Assembly: GCA_017469685.1 (NCBI GenBank)
Contig: JAFUFW010000030.1
Coordinates: forward strand, 1 to 53,461
Source: Bacteroidaceae bacterium
GTDB lineage: Bacteria > Bacteroidota > Bacteroidia > Bacteroidales > Bacteroidaceae
Direction: 5' to 3'
Length of the DNA stretch: 53,461 nucleotides
Shown one piece after another: positions 33,074 through 40,906 of the stretch. A model generated the notes under the pieces. The model was not told the origin of the DNA. It was given only the letters and a program-made list of their open reading frames with translations, and did no database searches. A program made the position numbers and the translations under genes. Numbering within the stretch: the first letter of the stretch is position 1; the number at the start of each line of letters is the position of its first letter.

Positions 33074-35302
33074 ATGATTCAGACAGTAGTCAAGCGCGAC
33101 GGACGCATCGTAGGCTTCAACGAAGAGAAGATCGTTGCCGCCATCCGTAAGGCCATGCTTCGCACCGACGAGGGCGAAGACGAGCATCTCGTTCACCAGA
33201 TAGCCGACCGCATTGCCATGCGCGGTAAAGCCCAGATGACCGTGGAGGAGATTCAGGACCTCGTGGAGCTGGAACTCATGAAGAGTGCCCGCAAGGACGT
33301 GGCAAAGATCTACATCCAGTACCGCAACCAGCGCAGCATAGCCCGCAAGGCTAAGACGCGCGAGATGTTCCTTGAGATCATCAACATCAAGAGCAACGAC
33401 ATCACGCGCGAAAACGCCAATATGAACGCCGACACACCCGCGGGCATGATGATGAAGTTCGCCTCGGAGACCACCAAGCCCTTCGTGGACGACTACCTCC
33501 TGAGCGACGATATCCGTGAGGCCGTCAAGAATAACTACCTGCATATCCACGACAAGGACTTCTATCCGACTAAGTCGCTCACCTGCGTCCAGCATCCGCT
33601 CGACCACGTGCTCGAAGGCGGTTACATGGCAGGCCACGGCGAGAGCCGCCCCGCCAAGCGCATCGAGACGGCCAGCGTCATGGCCTGCATTAGCATGGAG
33701 ACTGCACAGAACGAGATGCACGGCGGCCAGGCCATCCCCGCCTTCGACTTCTATCTGGCTCCCTACGTCCGCCTGACCTTCATCGAGGAGATGAAGAAAC
33801 TCGAAGAGCTCTTTGCTGCCGACTACAGCCACCTCTATCAGGTCGCACTTGACGATTACCTCGTAAAGGATCTGAACGGACTCGAGGGCGAGGCACGCGT
33901 TGTCCAGCACGCCGTCAACAAGACCGTAGGCCGCGTCCACCAGGCCATGGAAGCCTTCATCCACAACATGAACACCATCCACAGCCGCGGAGGTAATCAG
34001 GTCGTGTTCTCGTCCATAAACTACGGAACGGACACCTCAGCCGAGGGCCGCTGCATCATCCGCGAGATCTTGAAGTCAACCTACGAGGGCGTCGGCTCAG
34101 GCGTCACAGCTATCTTCCCCATACAGATATGGAAGAAGAAACGTGGCGTCTCGTACCTGCCCACTGATCCTAACTACGACCTCTACTGCCTTGCATGCAA
34201 GGTGACAGCACGCCGTTTCTTCCCCAACTTCCTGAACCTCGATGCCACCTTCAATCAGGATGCCGACTGGCGCGAAGACGATCCCAGGCGCTATCTCCAC
34301 GAGGTGGCCACGATGGGTTGCCGCACACGTGTCTTTGAGAATCGCTTCGGCCCCCGTACCAGTGTAGGCCGCGGCAACATAAGCTTCTCCACCATCAACA
34401 TCGTCAAGCTCGCTATCGAGTGCATGGACATCAATGACGAGGAACAGCGCATAGCGGCCTTTTTCGCTAAGCTGGACAACCTGCTGGAGCTCACCGCCCG
34501 CCAGCTGCACGAGCGCTTCGAGTTCCAGAAGACGGCTTTTGCCAAGCAGTTCCCGCTGCTCATGCACAGCCTTTGGGTCGGTTGCGAGAAGCTCACGCCC
34601 ACTGACACCATCGAGAGCGTCATCAACCAGGGCACCCTCGGCATCGGCTTCATAGGTCTGGCTGAGTGCCTCGTGGCCCTCATCGGCAAGCACCACGGCG
34701 AGAGCGCCAAGGCTCAGGAACTCGGCTTGAAAATAGTCACCTACATGCGCGACCGCATCAACGACTTCTGCGAGCGTTATCAGCACAACTACAGCGTCCT
34801 GGCCACCCCTGCCGAGGGCCTCAGCGGGCGCTTCACGCGCGGCGACCAGAAGAAGTTCGGCAGGATACCGGGCATCACTGACCGCGAGTACTACACCAAC
34901 TCCAACCACGTCCCCGTCTACTATAAATGCTCGGCCCGCCACAAGGCTGAGATAGAGGCTCCCTATCACACCCTAACCCGCGGCGGACACATCTTCTACG
35001 TGGAGATTGACGGCGATGCAACCCATAATCCTGAGGCCGTCATGAATATCGTAGACATGATGGATGCCATGGACATCGGCTACGGAAGCGTCAACCACAC
35101 ACGCGTACGTTGCATGGACTGCGGCTACGAGACGGCCGAGCACATCGACGAGTGCCCCCACTGCCACAGCCATGACCTCGACCGCCTGCAGCGCATCACG
35201 GGTTACCTCGTAGGCACCACTGACCGTTGGAATAAGGCCAAGCTGGCCGAGCTCAACGACCGCGTAATCCACAACACCGATTACCTGCAGTTCAAGGAAT
35301 AG
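33074..35302 (+). CDS. nrdD: Anaerobic (class III) ribonucleoside-triphosphate reductase
   Basis: 742-aa glycyl-radical enzyme making dNTPs without oxygen, using formate or a thiol system as reductant. N-terminal ATP-cone (about 3-95, 'VVKRDGRIVGFNEEKIVAAIRKA'), a large barrel domain ('SSINYGTDTSAEGR', 'GCRTRVFENRFGPRTSVGRGN'), and a C-terminal zinc site 'CMDCGYE...CPHCHS' before the radical loop 'RITGYLVG', where Gly710 is the likely radical site. Length is normal. NrdG is encoded 167 nt downstream. The long antisense ORFs in this gene are shadows of its GC-rich codons. Confidence 0.96.
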   Translation: MIQTVVKRDGRIVGFNEEKIVAAIRKAMLRTDEGEDEHLVHQIADRIAMRGKAQMTVEEIQDLVELELMKSARKDVAKIYIQYRNQRSIARKAKTREMFLEIINIKSNDITRENANMNADTPAGMMMKFASETTKPFVDDYLLSDDIREAVKNNYLHIHDKDFYPTKSLTCVQHPLDHVLEGGYMAGHGESRPAKRIETASVMACISMETAQNEMHGGQAIPAFDFYLAPYVRLTFIEEMKKLEELFAADYSHLYQVALDDYLVKDLNGLEGEARVVQHAVNKTVGRVHQAMEAFIHNMNTIHSRGGNQVVFSSINYGTDTSAEGRCIIREILKSTYEGVGSGVTAIFPIQIWKKKRGVSYLPTDPNYDLYCLACKVTARRFFPNFLNLDATFNQDADWREDDPRRYLHEVATMGCRTRVFENRFGPRTSVGRGNISFSTINIVKLAIECMDINDEEQRIAAFFAKLDNLLELTARQLHERFEFQKTAFAKQFPLLMHSLWVGCEKLTPTDTIESVINQGTLGIGFIGLAECLVALIGKHHGESAKAQELGLKIVTYMRDRINDFCERYQHNYSVLATPAEGLSGRFTRGDQKKFGRIPGITDREYYTNSNHVPVYYKCSARHKAEIEAPYHTLTRGGHIFYVEIDGDATHNPEAVMNIVDMMDAMDIGYGSVNHTRVRCMDCGYETAEHIDECPHCHSHDLDRLQRITGYLVGTTDRWNKAKLAELNDRVIHNTDYLQFKE

Positions 35303-35315
35303 GATGTTTTGTAGT

Positions 35316-35439
35316 ACCACAGATTACACTGATTTCACAAATTCATCTTTAGCCACCTGCATAAATCTGTGAAATACAGGAATAAATCACACCGATTAAG
35401 TAGTAGGCATGAATCTGTTGAATCCGTGTAGTCTGTGGT
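35316..35439. repeat. Long imperfect inverted repeat between nrdD and nrdG
   Basis: 30-nt arms 35316-35345 and 35410-35439 match in about 24 positions as inverted copies ('ACCACAGATTACACTGATTT' on the left). The motif CACAGATTACAC belongs to a dispersed element seen in many Bacteroidetes genomes. It lies between two co-oriented genes of one pathway, so the folded RNA could affect relative expression or mRNA stability. Confidence 0.7.
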
Positions 35440-35469
35440 GAAAGTTAATCGTAGCTTGAGTTCTAAAGG

Positions 35470-35967
35470 ATGAGTATTAGGGTTCTGGATATAATGGAGG
35501 ACACTACTGTTGATGGTCCGGGCTTCCGTACGTCCATCTACTCGGCGGGTTGCACCCATCATTGTGCAGGATGCCACAACCCCCAGTCGTGGGATGCCGG
35601 CGGCGGCACGGAGATGACTGTGGAGGAGATTATGACAATCATCGAGGGTGATCCCTTCGCACACGTCACCTTCACAGGTGGCGACCCTATGCTGCAGGCT
35701 GAGGGCTTCGCAGAACTGGCTCAGGCCATACGCAGCCGCACCAACAAAACTATATGGTGCTACACAGGCTACTGCTTCGAGGCTCTGCTCCACATGCCCG
35801 CTCAACGGCGCCTGCTCGACCTTGTCGATGTGCTCGTCGACGGCCCTTTCGTCGAGGCTCAGCGGGATACCGACCTCCTCTTTCGCGGCTCAGCCAACCA
35901 GCGCCTTATCGACGTTCCCCGCTCGCTGGCCGAAGGCTCTGTAGTGCTGTGGCAGAGGCTGGGGTGA
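35470..35967 (+). CDS. nrdG: Anaerobic ribonucleotide reductase-activating protein
   Basis: 165-aa radical-SAM activase that puts the glycyl radical on NrdD. The [4Fe-4S] motif CTHHCAGC (CxxxCxxC) is at about 28-35, followed by 'FTGGDPMLQ' (SAM-binding GGE-like segment). N-terminal 'DTTVDGPGFRTSIYSAGC' is typical of the NrdG family. Full length. Confidence 0.95.
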   Translation: MSIRVLDIMEDTTVDGPGFRTSIYSAGCTHHCAGCHNPQSWDAGGGTEMTVEEIMTIIEGDPFAHVTFTGGDPMLQAEGFAELAQAIRSRTNKTIWCYTGYCFEALLHMPAQRRLLDLVDVLVDGPFVEAQRDTDLLFRGSANQRLIDVPRSLAEGSVVLWQRLG

Positions 35968-36050
35968 TATTCTCGGACCCGCCACGCAGGCTATCGAAGC
36001 CATGGCCTCTCAAAGGCGATGTGCCGGGAAGGCTTTAAATAAAGGTATAA

Positions 36051-36093
36051 AAAAATAAGCCCAAGGGTTTCGGCGAAAACCCTTGGGCTTTTT
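36051..36093. terminator. Terminator after nrdG
   Basis: 13-bp stem AGCCCAAGGGTTT/AAACCCTTGGGCT with A-rich left and T5 right flank, loop CGGCGA. It works in both directions, though the DUF6055 gene is a further 90 nt away. Confidence 0.88.
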
Positions 36094-36096
36094 GGT

Positions 36097-36138
36097 CAGA
36101 ACCCTTAAGGGTTATCGCCAAAACCCTTAAGGGTTCTG
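36097..36138. repeat. Nested palindromes AACCCTTAAGGGTT
   Basis: 17-nt perfect inverted arms CAGAACCCTTAAGGGTT (36097-36113) and AACCCTTAAGGGTTCTG (36122-36138). Each arm contains its own 14-nt palindrome. The adjoining terminator contains a third, related AACCCTT/AAGGGTT pair. This lies downstream of the DUF6055 stop and can act as its 3' end structure. Confidence 0.8.
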
Positions 36139-36182
36139 AGCGATATGCTTGAGGGTGCTGTTTGTTGGGGTCGGGGCATGTG

Positions 36183-37790
36183 CTATTTCCCGAGGAGGTT
36201 TGTGTTCTCGAATTGCACGCGGAATGGCCATTGTTCGCCGTTCTGCGTCCAGTGGTCGGCGCTGTAGTTGCGGTCCCAGGGGTGCTGCCAGTGCTGTGTG
36301 GGCGCACCCATAACAACGAAGAAGAGGCGTGAGCACTTCTCGGGCACAGTGAGTTCGGCGGTCCCTTCTCGGGCCGACTGCACCTCGCCGTAGACGCGCT
36401 CGCCGGTGCGGGTGTAGGCTACGAAGGCATAGCGCCATCCGGCGAATTCGGGGTGGACGTACTTGTAGCCGGCAGCGTCGGTGATACCTGTGAAATGCGC
36501 TTTCACGGTGTTGCCTGCTGTGCCGACGTTCATGTTGATGATGGCGTAGCCATAGTTCTGTATGCAGTGGGCGACGTCGCTCTGCCAGGTGTCCTTGGTG
36601 CCGCTGACCTGCGTGAGGAATGTCTTGTGCTGGCCTATGCGGTTCTTGGCGCGGTCGCGCACGCCGTCGATGTCCCATGTGGCCATGCGCATGTAGCCCT
36701 CCATCATTTCATCGTTGAACTGCTCCTGTGTGAGGCCGTTCATGCGCTTGTAGGTCTCCACCGGGTCTTCAGGCTTCTTGGCTTCGCGCCAGAGGCGGCC
36801 AATGAAGTCGCGGCCATGCTTCATCGACCACCAGTCCTGAATGTAGCAGCAGGCGTAGCGCCAGTCCTCGTGCAGGAGGTTGAGGTGGTGCGCGTCAAGG
36901 TGCTGCTCGAAGTACTCGCCGTCGGTGAACTGGCGGTCGGGGAAGATCTGGTAGGCCTGCCAGTCGGCACAGCTCTCCCACCAGCCGCAGTCGCCCCAGC
37001 CGTCGCCGTTGAAGCCCCACTTGTAACCGTGGCTCTCTCCGAGGTCGGCTGATACGAGGTATTGGAAAGTGTGGCCAACCTCGTGGGCAACCGTGTGTCC
37101 GCCACGTGCCACGGCAGCCCAGGGGGTGAAGTGCCCGATGCCCGTCTTGCCCCCCGAGACGCCGTTGGTGCCGGAGGCGTCGGCTCGCCATTCCGCCTGG
37201 TAGGGTATGTAGAGCTGTATCTTGTACTTATCGGTGGTTGATGCGCCGGGCACTACGAAACCGAGGTCTACGTATGTGTTCCAACACTTCTCGCAGATGC
37301 TGAGAATGGTGCTTGCGTTGGCCACATTGCCGTCGCCGGGGTACTGGATCTTCGAGGGCGTGTCGCCGTAGCGGACGTCCCAGAAGACGGCGAAGTGGTC
37401 GCTCTCCTTCATGTGGGCGAAGTTGTAGCCAGAGGAGGCGTTCTCGTTGGTGTAGTTGGTGCCTGAGTAGGTGTCAGGCTTCAGGAGGTAGCGGCCCGGG
37501 TCGGTGAACGAGAGCTCGGCGGCATCGGTGGGAACGAAGTCGTCGGTCTGGATGTTGCGGTAGCCAAGAGCCAGCTTCGTGTTGTAGGTTCGCATCTGTT
37601 TGGGCATCACGCTGAGGGAGTCGACGTCGACGAGCGAGATGATGCCGTTGGCGCGGAAACGGTCGTCATAGCGCACGAAGAGGGTGTCCTGTGCAGCTAC
37701 GATGCCAAGTTGAACCTTGAGAGTTGAGAGTTGAAAGTTGAAGGCGCAGCAGAGGAGCGCGAGGGTGAGTGAAAGTCTGATGTGTCTCAT
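36183..37790 (-). CDS. DUF6055-family putative metalloprotease, secreted
   Basis: Secreted protein of 535 aa with the zinc-protease motif HEVGHTF at about 233-239 ('RGGHTVAHEVGHTFQYL') and an aromatic-rich domain ('WGFNGDGWGDCGWWESCADWQAY'). It matches DUF6055, a family of predicted gluzincin-type peptidases. The start is the ATG at 37790, because AGGAGG lies 7 nt upstream and a GTG 18 nt earlier would include that site as codons. Unusually for this genome, this is a real Shine-Dalgarno. The signal peptide region contains 'FNFQLSTLKVQL', encoded by a dispersed repeat, lengthening the export signal. The upstream partner gene ends 14 nt before the start. Confidence 0.75.
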   Translation of the reverse strand: MRHIRLSLTLALLCCAFNFQLSTLKVQLGIVAAQDTLFVRYDDRFRANGIISLVDVDSLSVMPKQMRTYNTKLALGYRNIQTDDFVPTDAAELSFTDPGRYLLKPDTYSGTNYTNENASSGYNFAHMKESDHFAVFWDVRYGDTPSKIQYPGDGNVANASTILSICEKCWNTYVDLGFVVPGASTTDKYKIQLYIPYQAEWRADASGTNGVSGGKTGIGHFTPWAAVARGGHTVAHEVGHTFQYLVSADLGESHGYKWGFNGDGWGDCGWWESCADWQAYQIFPDRQFTDGEYFEQHLDAHHLNLLHEDWRYACCYIQDWWSMKHGRDFIGRLWREAKKPEDPVETYKRMNGLTQEQFNDEMMEGYMRMATWDIDGVRDRAKNRIGQHKTFLTQVSGTKDTWQSDVAHCIQNYGYAIINMNVGTAGNTVKAHFTGITDAAGYKYVHPEFAGWRYAFVAYTRTGERVYGEVQSAREGTAELTVPEKCSRLFFVVMGAPTQHWQHPWDRNYSADHWTQNGEQWPFRVQFENTNLLGK

Positions 37791-37804
37791 TGTCGTGGTC
37801 CTCC

Positions 37805-38932
37805 TCACTTTATGGCAACTTTATGGCCGTTGATAATGTAGATTCCTTTTCGAAGCGTTGCGCGCCGCTCGGGCGTTGCGTCGCCGAGCCGCTGCCCGCT
37901 GAGGGTGAAGATGCCGGCCGAGGTGGCATCGTCAGCATTCGTCAGGCCGAGGGCTTCGGGGATGGAGCGTATGGCATCGGGGGTTACAGTTATGTCCTCG
38001 CCTATCCCGTCGACGTAGAAGCGCAGGGGGGGACGGTCGGCGCTGACGTCGTCGATCCATGAGCGGAAGGCCTGCAGGGTGAGGGAGTCCTCCGAGAACT
38101 CCATGAGTCCTTCGCTGTTGAGGTAGTACATGCCAGGTGCTACGCGCTTGTTCTTGACGGTCCGGCCCGAGACGTCAGAGCCGTCGAGGAGGTTGTACGT
38201 GCCGTGGAAGCGCACTTTGACAGAGCCGTCAGTGTTTTGTACGGTCTGCAGGCGCGGTGTCTGATTGGCAGCCTTCGTCACGTCGGGGATGAAATAGATG
38301 GGGCCGAAGGGGCGGTCGTCGACGAAGTTGCGCATGCGAGCCGTGGCTTCGATGTCGGGCTCGCGCGTCGGGCGCAGCAGGTAGTGGTAGCCAGCACGCA
38401 GGACGATGTCGTCGGTGGCGAGGTCGAGGGTCGCAAACTCAAGGGTTACCTGCCCCTCGTCGGTGATGGCGCGTGGCTGAGCCAGTTCGGCATCGTCGCC
38501 GAAAGCGTAGCGCAGCTGCTTGCCTGTGAGGTCGAAGGGCAGCACGAGGCTGTTCCAGCGCCCGAGGTTGAAGGTCCGGCGCAGGGCGAGGGCTGCGTGG
38601 TCGAAGGTGGCTGTCTTGTCGTAGGCTACGTTGTCCTCGTCGAGGAACTCATGGGGCAGCGTCCGGAAACGTATGCTGGTGATGTCGGTGCGGGCGAAGT
38701 CAGTGCCGCCTATGTTGATGGTGCCAGGAGCGAGATGCAGAAGCTGCGGGGTGTCAGTGGAGACGAGGTAGTAGAAGGTGGCCTGGCGTGTGCGCACCTC
38801 CATGTTCTTGGCCCCCGTGATGACGCTCTGGCGCGTGGCCTTGCGTATCGGAGCCGCCTCCTGCGCGCCGACTCCGGAGGTTAGACCTGCGAGCAACAGG
38901 CCTACGCATAAGTAGCGAAAAAAAAGTCTCAT
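37805..38932 (-). CDS. Secreted protein of unknown function with type IX-like C-terminal tail
   Basis: 375 aa; I do not recognise the family. Signal peptide about 1-23 (ends GVGAQE). The body is beta-rich ('RTFNLGRWNSLVLPFDLTGK' is typical of Bacteroidetes surface proteins that carry leader-like 'WNSLVLPF' repeats), and the C-terminus is 'LSGQRLG...LRKGIYIINGHKVAIK', a tail shared with the GH105 and BNR_4 proteins. It is the first gene of a two-gene unit with the DUF6055 protease, so the two may work together at the cell surface. Confidence 0.7.
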   Translation of the reverse strand: MRLFFRYLCVGLLLAGLTSGVGAQEAAPIRKATRQSVITGAKNMEVRTRQATFYYLVSTDTPQLLHLAPGTINIGGTDFARTDITSIRFRTLPHEFLDEDNVAYDKTATFDHAALALRRTFNLGRWNSLVLPFDLTGKQLRYAFGDDAELAQPRAITDEGQVTLEFATLDLATDDIVLRAGYHYLLRPTREPDIEATARMRNFVDDRPFGPIYFIPDVTKAANQTPRLQTVQNTDGSVKVRFHGTYNLLDGSDVSGRTVKNKRVAPGMYYLNSEGLMEFSEDSLTLQAFRSWIDDVSADRPPLRFYVDGIGEDITVTPDAIRSIPEALGLTNADDATSAGIFTLSGQRLGDATPERRATLRKGIYIINGHKVAIK

Positions 38933-38969
38933 AAAAGCGATTAATTGTTTGTATGTCCGTTTGGTACCG

Positions 38970-38977
38970 CAAAAGTA
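38970..38977 (-). promoter_or_regulatory. -7 box for the DUF6055 unit
   Basis: TACTTTTG 37 nt before the start. No clear TTTG at the expected distance. Confidence 0.5.
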
Positions 38978-39043
38978 GCAAAAAAAATGGCACAGGAATC
39001 GCTTTTATGAGACTTTTTGAAGATTTCCCTAAGATAAAGACAA

Positions 39044-39817
39044 TTACTGAATATTCTGGCGGATGTGGGTGAGATAGGCGGTCATGGCCTCCTCATCGCG
39101 CTCGTCGATAATCTGCAGAAGTCGCTTCAGCTCGGTGCGAATGCCTTCAACCTTGGGTTTGGTGTGGGGGTTGAACAGGATTTCGCGCAGCAGGGTGTCG
39201 TCCTCCGAGAGGACGCCGCGGGCAATCTTCATGTGGCGCTTGAAGGTGGTGCCTGGGGTGTCCTGGTGCTTCATCAGGGCTGAAAAGACAAAGGTGCTGA
39301 CGAAGGGGATTGAGAGTGCGTAGGCCATCGTCTCGTCGTGCTCGGCAAAGGAGAGCTCCTTCACGTTGAGCCCGAGGCGAGTGTATAGGTCGCGGAAGAA
39401 AATGCGGCCCATGTAATCGCCCTCGCTGATGATGATGGCATTCTCGCGCGAGAGGTCGCCGAGGTTGGCGAAGGTGGGGCCGAACATGGGGTGCGACGAG
39501 GCATAGCGGCGCCCCGCCTGCTCGTAGTACTCGCGGAAACCGGTCTTCACGCTGCTGATGTCGGCGAGGATACAGTCCTTGCCTACGTGAGGCAGAAGCT
39601 CGTCGAAGACCTGAAGAGTGTACTTAAGCGATACGGCGTTGATGGTCAGTTCGGGGTCGAAGGCGTCGACTTCGGCAAGCGAGGTGAAACGCTGTGTGTT
39701 GTAGAGGAAGCGCAGGCGGCGGGGGTCATTGTCATAGACTGCCACTTCGTGGTCGAAGCTCAGCAGGTCTGTGAAGAACGAGCCCATCTTGCCGGCGCCG
39801 AGAATTAATATACGCAT
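39044..39817 (-). CDS. tyrA: Prephenate dehydrogenase
   Basis: 257-aa TyrA: oxidises prephenate to 4-hydroxyphenylpyruvate, towards tyrosine. Rossmann motif 'ILGAGKMGSFFTDLL' at 4-18, 'DISSVKTGFREYY' and 'SSHPMFGPTF' (substrate His) around 105-130. No ACT or chorismate mutase part; the mutase is on the neighbouring DAHP synthase. Last gene of the attenuated Phe/Tyr operon, 8 nt after it. Confidence 0.92.
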   Translation of the reverse strand: MRILILGAGKMGSFFTDLLSFDHEVAVYDNDPRRLRFLYNTQRFTSLAEVDAFDPELTINAVSLKYTLQVFDELLPHVGKDCILADISSVKTGFREYYEQAGRRYASSHPMFGPTFANLGDLSRENAIIISEGDYMGRIFFRDLYTRLGLNVKELSFAEHDETMAYALSIPFVSTFVFSALMKHQDTPGTTFKRHMKIARGVLSEDDTLLREILFNPHTKPKVEGIRTELKRLLQIIDERDEEAMTAYLTHIRQNIQ

Positions 39818-39825
39818 AGGCTGAC

Positions 39826-40899
39826 TTATTTATTCATTATCTCCAGCTGCTGGCGGACGCTTTCTTCGTGTATGTGTTCGTAGATATCGCGCACGAAATC
39901 GGAGCTCATGCCGCAGAGCGAGCCTTGTGTGGCGCGCTTGTCGAGGATTTCGCTGTAGCGTGTGGTCTGCACAACGGTCATATTGTGCAGCTTCTTGTAC
40001 TCGGCAATCTCGCGGCTGATGCGCATGCGCTTGGTCAGAAGGTCCATCAGGTTGTTGTCGAGCTCGTCAATCTGCTTGCGCAGCTGGCTGATGCTCTCTG
40101 TAACTTCAACTTCGTCGCGCACTACGAGGCGGTCGAGGATGAAGTCGAGCACCTCAGGCAGCACCTGCTGCTTAGCATCGCTCCAGGCACAGTCGGGGTT
40201 GCAGTGGCTCTCTATCATGAGGCCGTCCATACCGAGGTCCATGGCTTGTTGTGCAATGGGCGCGATGAGGTCGCGGCGCCCTCCCATGTGGCTCGGGTCG
40301 GTGATGATGGGGAGGGCCGGGAAGCGGCGCTTCAGCTCTATGGGCAGATGCCACATAGGCGGGTTGCGGTAGATCTTCTGGTCGACGCTTGAGAAGCCTC
40401 GGTGGATGGCGCCCAGACGGCGGATGCCGGCATTGTTGATGCGCAGGAGCGCACCTGTCCACAGCTCAATGTCGGGATTGACGGGGTTCTTGACAAACAC
40501 GGGCACATCAACGCCCTGCAGGGCATCGGCTATAGCTTGCACCGAGAAGGGGTTGGCACTGGTGCGGGCGCCCACCCATAGAATGTCAACGCCGGCAGCG
40601 AGGGCTGCCTCAACATGCTCGGGCGTTGCCACCTCGGTGGCCGTGAGCATGCCCGTCTCGGCTTTTACGCGCTGCAGCCATGGAAGGGCCTCTACGCCCT
40701 TGCCCTCAAAGCCGCCAGGCTTCGTGCGTGGCTTCCACACTCCTGCGCGGAAAATCTTAATACCATTCGTGGCCAGCTGCCGGGCAGTGTCCATCACTTG
40801 CTCCTCAGTCTCAGCCGAACAGGGGCCTGCAATGACCAGCGGGCGCTTACGTTCTATGCCGGGGAGATCTAATTGCTGTAGTTCTAAATCTAATTCCAT
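39826..40899 (-). CDS. Bifunctional DAHP synthase/chorismate mutase
   Basis: 357 aa. Residues about 1-255 are a type Ibeta DAHP synthase ('VIAGPCSAET', 'RAGVWKPRTKPGGFEG', 'TDPSHMGGRRDLI'), the first step of the shikimate pathway. Residues about 265-357 are an AroQ-type chorismate mutase ('LRKQIDELDNNLMDLLTKRM'), which makes prephenate. The mutase domain at the C-terminus is the usual Bacteroidetes layout and often serves feedback control by prephenate or chorismate. It follows the aminotransferase by 7 nt. Confidence 0.95.
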   Translation of the reverse strand: MELDLELQQLDLPGIERKRPLVIAGPCSAETEEQVMDTARQLATNGIKIFRAGVWKPRTKPGGFEGKGVEALPWLQRVKAETGMLTATEVATPEHVEAALAAGVDILWVGARTSANPFSVQAIADALQGVDVPVFVKNPVNPDIELWTGALLRINNAGIRRLGAIHRGFSSVDQKIYRNPPMWHLPIELKRRFPALPIITDPSHMGGRRDLIAPIAQQAMDLGMDGLMIESHCNPDCAWSDAKQQVLPEVLDFILDRLVVRDEVEVTESISQLRKQIDELDNNLMDLLTKRMRISREIAEYKKLHNMTVVQTTRYSEILDKRATQGSLCGMSSDFVRDIYEHIHEESVRQQLEIMNK

Positions 40900-40906
40900 A
40901 GTATGT

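Noticed and set aside
33065-33982. 305-codon and further long frames opposite nrdD
   Set aside because: Antisense to a highly conserved enzyme, no start signal, no family resemblance.
36035-36678. Reverse-strand frames over the end of the DUF6055 gene
   Set aside because: They overlap the palindromes and the protease in another frame and are rich in Arg/His/Pro, typical of shadows.
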